Source: Treponema sp. (GTDB taxonomy: Bacteria; Spirochaetota; Spirochaetia; Treponematales; Treponemataceae). From it: a DNA stretch of 64,000 bases. The stretch lies in the NCBI GenBank assembly GCA_017934745.1, contig JAGBIY010000020.1, positions 35,960-99,959 of the forward strand, read 5' to 3'. Shown here piece after piece: positions 34,527 to 43,280 of this stretch (position 1 is the first letter of the stretch; each line of letters starts with the position of its first letter). Below the pieces are notes generated by a model. The model searched no databases. It was not told the DNA's origin and saw only the letters and a program-made list of their open reading frames with translations. The translations under genes and the position numbers were made by a program.

Positions 34527-37019
34527 ATGAATATGAAAGGAATGTCGAATCTTGTCGACCGGCTTCTTCTTCTCGCACAGGATGAGGGGCGGAACAGCGG
34601 AGCTTACGAGCTTCAGCCTGAACACGTCCTTTTGGCTCTTTTGAAAAACGCGGAGGGCTACGGCTACAAACTCCTTCAGCATTTGAACCTGAACGTTCTT
34701 TCATTCCAGCTCATGCTTGAGCAGAGCGTCACGAACGACGACGTGAAACCTCAGCAGATGGTTGGCGCCCTCCAACCGTCCCACAGGCTTCGTTCTGTGC
34801 TCGATGCGGCCGTCATCGAGTCGCGCTCCATGCAGAACACTTCCGTCGGAACCGAGCACTTGATAATCGGAGCGAGCCTTGAAGAGCGGAGCGTGACGGC
34901 CAGATTCTTCGCGAACTCCGGTATAGATTTGGAGAAGCTCAGGCGCGTGGCGAAGGAAATCCAGCACGAGAACAACGATGTCGACGAGGACACCGACCCT
35001 TCCGAAGTCGCGGATGCCGAAAAGAATTTGGAGCCTGAATTCGCCGGCCGCCCGAAATCCGACAAGAAACAGAAAGGCTCCTTCCTTTCAAAATACGCGA
35101 AAAACCTCACAGCCATGGCGAAAGACGGAAAACTCGACCCGGTGATAGGCCGCTCGGACGAGATTGCCAGGGCGATACAGATTCTGAGCCGCCGAACAAA
35201 GAACAATCCGATTCTTCTCGGAGAGCCGGGCGTCGGAAAAACAGCCGTCGTCGAAGGTCTCGCCCAAAAGATTGCGGCGCGGGACGTTCCGTACAATCTC
35301 TACGACAAGCGCGTCATGAGCCTCGACTTGACCGCGATGGTCGCGGGGACGCGCTACCGCGGCGACTTCGAGGAGCGCATGAAGAAGATGATACAGGAAG
35401 TCGAGGAATGCAAGGACGTGATTCTCTTCATCGACGAAATCCACATGATGATTGGCGCGGGCGACTCTTCCGGCGGAACGATGGACGCGAGCAACATACT
35501 GAAGCCCGCCTTGAGCCGCGGTGAAATCCAGCTCATCGGAGCGACCACGCTCAAGGAGTACCGCCAGCACATCGAGAAGGACTCCGCCCTTGAGCGCAGG
35601 TTCCAGTCGGTCACAGTCGACGAGCCTTCAATCGAGGACAGCATAAAAATCATCGACGGTCTCAAGCAGAAGTACGAGGAATTCCACAATGTCGTCTACG
35701 AACCTGATGTCGTTCCCGCCATCGTGAAGCTCAGCGCGCGCTACATTCCCGACAGGCACCTTCCCGACAAGGCGATAGACATTCTGGACGAGGCCGGAAG
35801 CGCGAAGAAAATCGAGGGCAACGAGAAGCCCGCCCAGCTTGCCGAGCTTGAACTGAAACTTGAGGCCCTCACGAAAGAGAAGGACGAGATGGTCTCTTCC
35901 AAAAAGTACGAGAACGCGGCAATCGCCCGCGACCAGGTGAAGGAGCTTCAGAAGCAGATAGACGGGCTCAGCGAGTCTTGGAAGGCGAACGCGTTGAGCG
36001 AGGCGAGGCGCGTTTGTGTCGGGGATGTCGAGAAAGTCATAGCCGGAATGACAGGAATCCCTGTGGAGCGGCTGGACTTGAACGAGTCCGCAAGGCTGCT
36101 CGGCATGGAGGAAGAACTCCACAAGTCCGTCATCGGTCAGGACGAGGCCGTCCGCCTTTTGAGCAGCACGGTCAGAAGAAGCCGCTCCGGTGTTTCAAGC
36201 CCGAACAGGCCAATCGGCTCGTTCATATTCCTCGGCCCTACCGGTGTCGGAAAGACGCAGCTGGCGAAGTCGATCGCGAAATTCCTTTTCGGCTCGGAGG
36301 ATTCTCTCATTCGCATCGACATGAGCGACTTCATGGAAAAATTCACGTCGACACGCCTTGTGGGAGCGGCTCCAGGCTATGTGGGCTACGAGGAGGGCGG
36401 CTCGCTCACGAACAAGGTCAGGCAGAAGCCTTACTCCATCGTCCTTTTCGACGAGATAGAGAAGGCGCACCCGGACGTCTTCAACTTCCTCCTGCAGATA
36501 CTTGAAGAGGGGCAGCTCTCCGACAACCTCGGCCATGTCGTGAATTTCAGGAACACGCTCATCATCATGACTAGCAACGCCGGTTCGGGGGAAATCCTTT
36601 CCGAGAAAAAACTCGGATTCTCCTCTTCATCGACCGGCCTTATTTCCCACGAAGAGCTCAAGTCGAACGTGATGGAGGAACTCAAGAAGATAATGAGGCC
36701 TGAGCTTTTGAACAGAATCGACGACATTGTCGTCTTCGACCCGCTAACGAGGGACGAGGTCTCAAAAATCCTCGACATCCAGCTTAAGGAGCTTGAGGAC
36801 AGGATTTCTGAGAAGAGCATAAAGCTGAACGTGACGGATGGGGCAAGGGAGTACCTCCTCGACAACGGATACGACCCGGAGATGGGTGCGCGTCCAATGC
36901 GCCGCCTCATCCAGAACGAAATCGAAGACCAGCTTGCGACTTTGATTTTGAAGAACGAAGTCTCCCCCGACGGACGCGTGAATGTCGATAAAATCGATGG
37001 AAAAATAGTGGTGAAGTAG
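34527..37019 (+). CDS. clpC: ATP-dependent Clp protease ATPase ClpC
   Basis: 830-residue Hsp100 unfoldase. The double Clp N-domain covers about 1-145, D1 has [13 protein letters not shown] near 230, a UVR-containing M domain ([29 protein letters not shown]) lies near 450-480, and D2 has [13 protein letters not shown] near 570. The ClpP-docking loop LGF is present in [12 protein letters not shown] 34527 has AAGGAG in the usual place. It presumably works with the ClpP encoded at 48577. McsA and McsB directly upstream suggest adaptor control as in Firmicutes. No clear terminator follows; 37020-37115 holds only a weak stem around an A10 loop (about 37069-37088). Confidence 0.97.
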   Translation: MNMKGMSNLVDRLLLLAQDEGRNSGAYELQPEHVLLALLKNAEGYGYKLLQHLNLNVLSFQLMLEQSVTNDDVKPQQMVGALQPSHRLRSVLDAAVIESRSMQNTSVGTEHLIIGASLEERSVTARFFANSGIDLEKLRRVAKEIQHENNDVDEDTDPSEVADAEKNLEPEFAGRPKSDKKQKGSFLSKYAKNLTAMAKDGKLDPVIGRSDEIARAIQILSRRTKNNPILLGEPGVGKTAVVEGLAQKIAARDVPYNLYDKRVMSLDLTAMVAGTRYRGDFEERMKKMIQEVEECKDVILFIDEIHMMIGAGDSSGGTMDASNILKPALSRGEIQLIGATTLKEYRQHIEKDSALERRFQSVTVDEPSIEDSIKIIDGLKQKYEEFHNVVYEPDVVPAIVKLSARYIPDRHLPDKAIDILDEAGSAKKIEGNEKPAQLAELELKLEALTKEKDEMVSSKKYENAAIARDQVKELQKQIDGLSESWKANALSEARRVCVGDVEKVIAGMTGIPVERLDLNESARLLGMEEELHKSVIGQDEAVRLLSSTVRRSRSGVSSPNRPIGSFIFLGPTGVGKTQLAKSIAKFLFGSEDSLIRIDMSDFMEKFTSTRLVGAAPGYVGYEEGGSLTNKVRQKPYSIVLFDEIEKAHPDVFNFLLQILEEGQLSDNLGHVVNFRNTLIIMTSNAGSGEILSEKKLGFSSSSTGLISHEELKSNVMEELKKIMRPELLNRIDDIVVFDPLTRDEVSKILDIQLKELEDRISEKSIKLNVTDGAREYLLDNGYDPEMGARPMRRLIQNEIEDQLATLILKNEVSPDGRVNVDKIDGKIVVK

Positions 37020-37115
37020 AAACAGGCGATTTTCTGTCTTTAGAGTCGGTTTTCTTCAAAAAAATTACCATACAAAAAAAAAAGTATGTGTTATTTTTCT
37101 CTGCGGAGGAAAATA

Positions 37116-38270
37116 ATGCTTAACAAAAAGTTAACAATCAAAGTGGGACTGGCCGCCATGCTTGCTGCCGGTATATTCTCCAGTTGCGACACGTCGACCC
37201 GCGACTTGGACGAAGATAATTCAGCCATCATCGACGGATTCCCCGAAGATTTGCTTGCGACGCTTGAGCTACAGAACAACATCGACTTGAACAACGATGG
37301 AAAGTTGAGCGGCCACGAGGCTGCATCGCTCACGTCTCTCGACTTGTCTGGGTACGTGTGCGGTTGGGTTTCGGACAGCGACGAGTCTGTGGCGACCGAC
37401 AGTTCAACTGGGCTTGCTCTCACATACGAGGAAGGCGTCGCCAATGGGTATTCCGCAGACGGTTCGGGATACACTTGGACCGACGAGCTTTCCTGGCTCG
37501 ACAAGCTTTCCTATTTCACCGGTCTTGAGTCGTTCACGGTCGGTTCTGAAAGCAAGGCCTGCGCCCTGTCCTCGATAGACATATCGAAATTGTCGTCCCT
37601 TGAGACCCTGAACCTTGTCTATACAAATGTTTCCGAGCTTGATTTGACAGGGCACGAAGCCATCACTTCCCTGACAATATCGAAAAGCTCGAAAATCTCT
37701 TCCTTGAACCTCTCTTCGGTTCCGAATCTAGTCTCCCTCGACATCCGAGGCTGCTCTGTAAAGTCTGGTCTCGAGTACATTCCGAATCTGACAGCTCTCA
37801 CGAACCTCAAAATCCACCGACTCGGAGCGAACAACAACGCCGTGATGGGAAAGGACGAGGACGGAAACTACGCGGTCGATTTGACGGCAGCGACTTACGC
37901 GAACAACAACAATGTCGAATCTTTGGCGAGCGGAGCGTTCGACAAGTTGGTGAACCTCGCGGAAATCATGGCGGAGAACTGCGGAATCACTTCAATAAAC
38001 TTGTCCGCCTGCTCGAACCTCAAGAACATCTACCTTGAAGCGAACAGCATCAGCGGAGAACTCGACTTGAGCGGCATAAACACAGGATTCAAGAACATTC
38101 AGCTCACTGGAAACCCGGATTTGGCGTCTTTCACGCTTCCCGGAAGCAAGACTGCGACAGGAAACGTCTACGCAGACACCGGCGTGACATGCACCAATGC
38201 GGACGCTACCGGCACACAGACTGCCACCACGGCATTCGCAAGCGGAAAATGCACAACTTCATGGAACTAG
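37116..38270 (+). CDS. Leucine-rich-repeat lipoprotein
   Basis: 384 residues from ATG 37116, with GGAGGA five bases upstream; a longer frame from 37086 was rejected. The signal ends in IFSSC (loose lipobox). An EF-hand/dockerin-like loop DLNNDGKLSGHEA lies near 55-67, followed by irregular leucine-rich repeats (LSSLETLNLVYTNVSELDLT, ITSLTIS, LVSLDIRGC, LKNIYLEANSISGELDLS). LRR surface proteins often mediate binding. It is directly upstream of the pectate lyase gene (11 bases), so it may bind plant cell-wall polymer or the host surface; this is inferred from position. Confidence 0.8.
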   Translation: MLNKKLTIKVGLAAMLAAGIFSSCDTSTRDLDEDNSAIIDGFPEDLLATLELQNNIDLNNDGKLSGHEAASLTSLDLSGYVCGWVSDSDESVATDSSTGLALTYEEGVANGYSADGSGYTWTDELSWLDKLSYFTGLESFTVGSESKACALSSIDISKLSSLETLNLVYTNVSELDLTGHEAITSLTISKSSKISSLNLSSVPNLVSLDIRGCSVKSGLEYIPNLTALTNLKIHRLGANNNAVMGKDEDGNYAVDLTAATYANNNNVESLASGAFDKLVNLAEIMAENCGITSINLSACSNLKNIYLEANSISGELDLSGINTGFKNIQLTGNPDLASFTLPGSKTATGNVYADTGVTCTNADATGTQTATTAFASGKCTTSWN

Positions 38271-38281
38271 GCGAGGAGAAA

Positions 38282-39901
38282 ATGATGAAAAGGACAAATG
38301 CTTTGAAAATCGCTGGATTGACCGCCGCAGCCGCATCGCTTTTCGTTGCGGCCTGCTCCGACCCGTCAGGCGTTTCTTACGACAGCAGTGCGAGGGCCGT
38401 CGGGTACGCTTCACACGCAGGTGTTGACGGAGGGGACGACGCGGACGTCTACCACACTTACTACATAAACGAATTCGACACGAACACGCCGTATACATAC
38501 GACAACGACTCTGCGGGAGCGAGAAGCTGCGAGGTTTTGAACGTAGTTTTGACGGACTTGAAATATAGGCAGAAGAGCGGAAAGTACTGGGGCGGAGACA
38601 AACTGGATTCCACCGAGGCAAAATACAATGGAGGCACAAACTACTCCAAGAAGCTTTCCGACTTGTGCATAAACAAGGACAACACGAGCTGCGACTGGGA
38701 CCAGGACGGTACGGTGGACTTCTATCTGACTGGCGGAAAAGACTTGAACCCTGTCCTGATTTGCCTCGAAGGCGACGTGGAGAACTCCTGCACGACCGAC
38801 AGCGGCTGGGAAAGCGCGGGCCAGACTGGAAGAATCGTCACGTTGAATGGACTCAAGAACGTGACGATTCAGGGAGTGGGCGAGAGCGGAGCCACGCTCG
38901 TCCATTACGGATTCAAAATATCGAGCTGCAGCAACATCATAATCCGGAACCTCTCGTTCTCCGCTCCGTACAAGGACGCCATCGACATCGAGGGCAGCGA
39001 CTGCGTTTTGATTGACCACTGCTCCTTCTCCGATTGGATTTCCGAGGACGAGCCATACACAGACTCGTCGGGGAATTCCGTCTCCAGCGACGGAGCGATT
39101 GACATAGGCGGCGGAAGCACCAACGTCACCGTTTCCTACAACCACTTCGACGACACGAACAAGAACATGCTCTATTCATCGGGAAACTACGGGGCGGACG
39201 ACGGAAACACCGACTCAAAGCAGACGGTCTCCGTCATGTACAACTGGTTCGAAAAGACTCACCAGAGAAACCCGATGGTGAGGTTCGGAACTGTCCACGT
39301 CCTCAACAACTTCTACGACAACGTCTCTTCTTACGGAATCGACGGAAGACACGCCGCCCGCATCCTTGTCGAGGGAAACTATTTCCTGAACACGAAGAAA
39401 ATCTCCCAGACTTCCTTCATCGCCGGCGAGATTCCTTCATTCCTCAGCCAGAAAGATTGGGGATGGGAATACGGATATCCGGCTCTCATAAAACTTCAGG
39501 ACAACTACAGCAAGTACAACGGCGAAGTCGTCTATCCAGTGCACCACGGCGTGAACGGGTTGAACGGAGTCACTGCGGTCGAAGTTTTGGCGACAAGCAA
39601 CCCGGAATATGACGATTCTGGAAACCTTGTCGCGCGTGGCAGCGGCGACGATTTCGCTCCGACTACATTGGACGGAACAACTTGCGTCTACGACAACGAC
39701 AAGCACAACGGCGCGCAAAGTTGGGACTACACGCCTCCATACGAGTACGTCTCGATGAAGCCTTCCGATGTTCCAACTTACGTCAAGGCCAACGCTGGAA
39801 ACGTCTACAAGTTGAGCAGACCTGCGAATTTGAAAGCTGCGCAACTTTTGGTGAGTCACGGCTCAATTTATTCAGAGAGCTTCACAAGTACACTTTGGTA
39901 A
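38282..39901 (+). CDS. Pectate lyase family 1 lipoprotein
   Basis: 539 residues from ATG 38282 (GAGGAG before it; a second ATG follows at once). The lipoprotein signal ends in LFVAAC. The parallel beta-helix pectate lyase core (about 190-410) shows NIIIRNLSFS, DAIDIEGSDCVLIDHCSF, DGAIDIGGGSTNVTVSYNHFD, and the HQRNPMVRFGTVHVLNNFYDN block with the catalytic-type Arg. These blocks match polysaccharide lyase family 1, which cleaves polygalacturonate by beta-elimination using calcium. Surface anchoring would let the cell degrade pectin outside. The porin-like gene follows 22 bases later. Confidence 0.9.
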   Translation: MMKRTNALKIAGLTAAAASLFVAACSDPSGVSYDSSARAVGYASHAGVDGGDDADVYHTYYINEFDTNTPYTYDNDSAGARSCEVLNVVLTDLKYRQKSGKYWGGDKLDSTEAKYNGGTNYSKKLSDLCINKDNTSCDWDQDGTVDFYLTGGKDLNPVLICLEGDVENSCTTDSGWESAGQTGRIVTLNGLKNVTIQGVGESGATLVHYGFKISSCSNIIIRNLSFSAPYKDAIDIEGSDCVLIDHCSFSDWISEDEPYTDSSGNSVSSDGAIDIGGGSTNVTVSYNHFDDTNKNMLYSSGNYGADDGNTDSKQTVSVMYNWFEKTHQRNPMVRFGTVHVLNNFYDNVSSYGIDGRHAARILVEGNYFLNTKKISQTSFIAGEIPSFLSQKDWGWEYGYPALIKLQDNYSKYNGEVVYPVHHGVNGLNGVTAVEVLATSNPEYDDSGNLVARGSGDDFAPTTLDGTTCVYDNDKHNGAQSWDYTPPYEYVSMKPSDVPTYVKANAGNVYKLSRPANLKAAQLLVSHGSIYSESFTSTLW

Positions 39902-39923
39902 GGAAAAACGGAGAATTTTGGAA

Positions 39924-41240
39924 ATGAAAAAGATACTTTTTGTTTTTGCACAGGCGTTGCTGCTCTCGCCAATCTTTTCGCAGGAGATTCCTGATGCATC
40001 GTATGGCGAAGTTGCCGAGCCTGTCGTTGAAGATGACGCTGAGAAAAAGAATCCAGAGCCTGTGGGCGAGGAGACCAAGGAAGGGCCTTCGTTTTCCGTT
40101 TTCGGCGACCTCTATTTCACAGGATACATCTCCGAGAACCACCGCGGAGTGAGCATGAAGAACGGCAACCAGGACGACAGCCTTGTCGGAATCAAGGCGA
40201 AACTCGATGAGTACACGGGAGCTGTCGCAAGGTTCAAGTTCACTGCCGCAGCGAATGCTGACAGCGACGACAAGACAGTCGATTTCAAGGATGCGTACGT
40301 CTACAGCGATGTCCTGGGCGAGTGCGGAATCGATGTCGCTTCCCTTGTGCTGAAAGCCGGATACAAGAGCTGGAACAGCGACTATTTTTGTCCTTCTGCC
40401 ATGACGATTGACGACACATACGTCCAGAACGACAAGACGAAAGATCGCTTGAGCTTCAGAGTCGACGCTGGCTACAACGACGAGAAGTGGCCAGTGACTC
40501 TGAGTTTCGCTTCCGACTTGGATTTCGGCTCCGCCTTGAACGACAGTGACAACAACAATGCGGGGCAGACGTTCTTCGCTCAGGTATCCGAAAAAAAACA
40601 ACCTGTTTTGGGCTATGTCGACATCGACTGGAATTTCTATTTCTGCCGCTATTTCAACGAGCTGAATTCCGATTCGACGGCTGTTGATTATGACCACTTC
40701 ATCCAGCACATGGGCGCGACTATGGGTGTGGATGTCCTCGTCATCCCGAATCTCTTGGGAAGGAAAGTCTCCGTCCGTCCGGGATTCGCGTGGGAATACA
40801 CGAGAACAGTCTCCGAAAACGACAACGAGTCGACTTCATGGGATTTTCAGGTCGGACTCAAGGCTTCCGTCGAGAAAATCGCCTCGCTTTCGCTCATGTA
40901 TTTCCGCGACGGTGAGAACCCAGTCTACGACAAGGGCGACTACAACCCCGCCAGATACTTCGCCTTCCAGACAAGCTTCGACATGGTGGAGAAATTTTCG
41001 GCGTATTACGGAATGGCCTACCAGTTCAATGAAACTGTCGTGAACGCGGCTCCGTCTTCCGCTGCCGACAGGACTTCGTTCGAATTTGGAGCTTCGTTCG
41101 TCCCTCTCCAGAAAGTCTGCTTCACGCTCGGTTGGCAGCGCGGAGAGTGGGGAATCAACGCGCCTGTCACGAATTTGAAAGACGAGACTGGAGCGTTGTC
41201 GAAGGGGCAAATCTTTTTGCAGACAAGGTTCTCTTTCTGA
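39924..41240 (+). CDS. Outer-membrane beta-barrel protein, porin-like
   Basis: 438 residues from ATG 39924 with GGAG nine bases upstream; the TTG at 39918 was rejected. A signal peptide (about 1-20, ending IFSQE) is followed by an acidic spacer and then alternating amphipathic strands throughout (VFGDLYFTGYIS, AVARFKFTAAANA, FRVDAGYND, FAWEYTRTVS, ASLSLMYFRDG), ending in QTRFSF with a terminal aromatic residue, typical for barrels inserted by BamA. Position behind the pectate lyase suggests uptake of oligogalacturonides. It ends with a strong terminator. Confidence 0.8.
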   Translation: MKKILFVFAQALLLSPIFSQEIPDASYGEVAEPVVEDDAEKKNPEPVGEETKEGPSFSVFGDLYFTGYISENHRGVSMKNGNQDDSLVGIKAKLDEYTGAVARFKFTAAANADSDDKTVDFKDAYVYSDVLGECGIDVASLVLKAGYKSWNSDYFCPSAMTIDDTYVQNDKTKDRLSFRVDAGYNDEKWPVTLSFASDLDFGSALNDSDNNNAGQTFFAQVSEKKQPVLGYVDIDWNFYFCRYFNELNSDSTAVDYDHFIQHMGATMGVDVLVIPNLLGRKVSVRPGFAWEYTRTVSENDNESTSWDFQVGLKASVEKIASLSLMYFRDGENPVYDKGDYNPARYFAFQTSFDMVEKFSAYYGMAYQFNETVVNAAPSSAADRTSFEFGASFVPLQKVCFTLGWQRGEWGINAPVTNLKDETGALSKGQIFLQTRFSF

Positions 41241-41266
41241 TTTGACTTGAGCCAGTCTGACTTTTT

Positions 41267-41318
41267 AGCGGCGGCGGACGCGGGATTTGAGACATTTCAG
41301 CGTCCGCCGCCGCTTTTT
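41267..41318 (+). terminator. Strong rho-independent terminator after the pectinolysis genes
   Basis: A perfect 15-bp GC-rich stem (41267-41281 with 41300-41314) is followed by five T. Confidence 0.95.
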
Positions 41319-41339
41319 CTGTTCCCTCTTTCCCTGTCG

Positions 41340-41368
41340 TTGCAACATAATCAATTTCAAACTAGAAT
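41340..41368 (+). promoter_or_regulatory. Sigma-70 promoter of tyrS
   Basis: TTGCAA (41340-41345), 17-base spacer, TAGAAT (41363-41368). The same pair of hexamers with the same spacing precedes the aminopeptidase gene at 45806. Confidence 0.75.
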
Positions 41369-41406
41369 CTTCTATTAAAATTCAAATCAATTTTGGGAGA
41401 AAAAAA

Positions 41407-42651
41407 ATGAACAAGGCTCTTGAGACGCTCAAGGCACGCGGATTTTTCGCGCAGTGCACAGACGAGCAAGCACTTTCGGACAGAATGGACAAGGGACCTG
41501 TAACTTTCTATGTGGGATGCGACCCTACCGGACCGTCCTTGCACATCGGACACATGGTTCCCTTCTTCGCTCTTCGCCATTTGAGAAAATTCGGACATTG
41601 CGGAATCGCGCTGATTGGCGGAGGAACTGCCCGAATCGGCGACCCGTCTGGAAAAACCGAGATGAGGAAGATGATTACCTACGAGCAGATTGACTCGAAC
41701 GCCGCCAACATAAAGAAGCAGCTCGACAAGTTCATCGGCTTCGACGGCAAGACGGCTTATTCAGTGAACAACAAGGACTGGCTCGCGGACATGAACTACA
41801 TCGACTTCCTCCGAGATGTCGGCTCGTGCTTCTCCGTGAACAAGATGCTCACGTTCGAGGCGTACAAGCAGAGGCTTGAGCGCGGACTTTCGTTCATCGA
41901 ATTCAACTACCAGCTTCTCCAGGCATACGATTTCCACCAGCTCCACGTCCGCCACAACTGTGAGCTTCAGATTGGCGGCGACGACCAGTGGGGCAACATC
42001 ACGGCCGGTGTCGACCTCATCAGAAGAAAGTGCGGCGGAACCGAGGAGTCGAACGCGGAGCACCAGGTATTCGGTTTGACATTCCCGCTCATCACCCGCG
42101 CGGACGGAAAAAAGATGGGCAAGACGGAGAAGGGCGCAATCTTCCTCGATGAATCCCTCACTTCTGTTTTCGACTTCTTCCAGTATTGGAGAAACGTTGC
42201 CGATCCTGATGTCGAAAAATTCTTCAAGCTCTTCACTTTCTTGGAACTCGACGAAATTTCGGAAATCTGCAAGGGCGACATCAACGCGGCGAAAGAGCGG
42301 CTCGCCTTCGAAGTCACGAAAATCATCCACGGGGAGGAAAAGGCCAATTCTGCGCTCGCAGGTGCAAAGGCCGCTTTCAGTGGTGAAGGCGACAAGACCC
42401 AGATGCCTTCAATCGAAATCTCCAAGGCCGATGTCGAGAACGGGGTCGGAATCTTGAACCTCTTCGTGCAGGCGGGACTCTGCTCGTCGAACGGCGAGGC
42501 AAGGAAACTCATAATCGGAAACGGCGCGTCTTTGAACGGCGAGAAAATCACCGACCCGACACTCAAAGTCACGACCGCGAACCTCGATTCTGACGGAGAA
42601 ATCGTCCTCAAGTCGGGCAAAAAGAAGTTCTGCCGAATCGTGTTGAAGTGA
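41407..42651 (+). CDS. tyrS: Tyrosyl-tRNA synthetase
   Basis: 414 residues from ATG 41407 with GGGAG upstream; the longer frame from 41287 runs through the terminator and promoter and was rejected. Class I motifs: HIGH in PSLHIGHMVP near 48 and KMGKTEKG (KMSKS variant) near 235. The tyrosine-binding block YQLLQAYDFHQL, GGDDQWGN and a C-terminal S4 RNA-binding domain (about 345-410: SSNGEARKLIIGNGASLNGEKI) are present. It charges tRNA-Tyr. No T-box or other leader element was seen. Confidence 0.97.
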   Translation: MNKALETLKARGFFAQCTDEQALSDRMDKGPVTFYVGCDPTGPSLHIGHMVPFFALRHLRKFGHCGIALIGGGTARIGDPSGKTEMRKMITYEQIDSNAANIKKQLDKFIGFDGKTAYSVNNKDWLADMNYIDFLRDVGSCFSVNKMLTFEAYKQRLERGLSFIEFNYQLLQAYDFHQLHVRHNCELQIGGDDQWGNITAGVDLIRRKCGGTEESNAEHQVFGLTFPLITRADGKKMGKTEKGAIFLDESLTSVFDFFQYWRNVADPDVEKFFKLFTFLELDEISEICKGDINAAKERLAFEVTKIIHGEEKANSALAGAKAAFSGEGDKTQMPSIEISKADVENGVGILNLFVQAGLCSSNGEARKLIIGNGASLNGEKITDPTLKVTTANLDSDGEIVLKSGKKKFCRIVLK

Positions 42652-42748
42652 ATTTTGTTCCGAATCGGATAAAATTCATCATTTAAAGTTCCGATACTCT
42701 AAGGGACGAAGTTTGCGTTTTTTCCGCGGCTTCGGAACTTGGAGTATT

Positions 42749-43261
42749 ATGAAAAAATCAATTCTGTCTTTGCTTTTTATTTTTGTGGCGTTTTCTGTTC
42801 ATGCGAAGGCGAAAGCGCTTTCCGTGCAGATAATACAGAACAATCCCGGCCAGGAAAAGACGTGGGCCACAAGCGAATTTTTCGAGCAGTCCGTCATAAA
42901 CTACTATTTCGATTCCGGGCGGATAGTTTCGAATTCTCCAATATACATAACTACCAACGACAGCGAAAAAAACAGGAAGGCCCTGAGAGCCGCGCTGATA
43001 GAGAACAACGACGGCGGAATGGACTACCTCATCCGAATCGAGCTTTTCTTCAAAATGTCGAAGACAGTCGCTCCCGACATCCCAAAACTCGGAAATCTGG
43101 ACAAGGTTGAGTGGATTGTCTACAACGTCGGAACTGGGGTCGAGATTTCATCGGGCAGCAAGAAACCTTCAAAAGTCACGACATCGAACGACAACGAAAT
43201 AGGGATAGAGTCATTCGCCTACGAAGTGGTGGAGGAATTGACTTCTTCTTTCGACAACTGA
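42749..43261 (+). CDS. Small secreted protein, unknown function
   Basis: 170 residues from ATG 42749 with GGAG four bases upstream; the longer TTG frame from 42713 was rejected. A clear signal peptide (about 1-20, ending VHAKA) is present. The mature part is a mixed alpha/beta domain with SVQIIQNNPGQEKTW, VINYYFDSGRIVSNSPIYI and MDYLIRIELFFK, ending in an acidic helix. No family recognised. It lies 19 bases before the SPOR-like gene and may be co-transcribed with it. Confidence 0.65.
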   Translation: MKKSILSLLFIFVAFSVHAKAKALSVQIIQNNPGQEKTWATSEFFEQSVINYYFDSGRIVSNSPIYITTNDSEKNRKALRAALIENNDGGMDYLIRIELFFKMSKTVAPDIPKLGNLDKVEWIVYNVGTGVEISSGSKKPSKVTTSNDNEIGIESFAYEVVEELTSSFDN

Positions 43262-43280
43262 TTTTTGTTATGGATGGACG

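Noticed and set aside
37069-37088. CATAC-A10-GTATG stem after clpC as a terminator
   Set aside because: Only five AT-rich pairs around a ten-A loop; stability too low.
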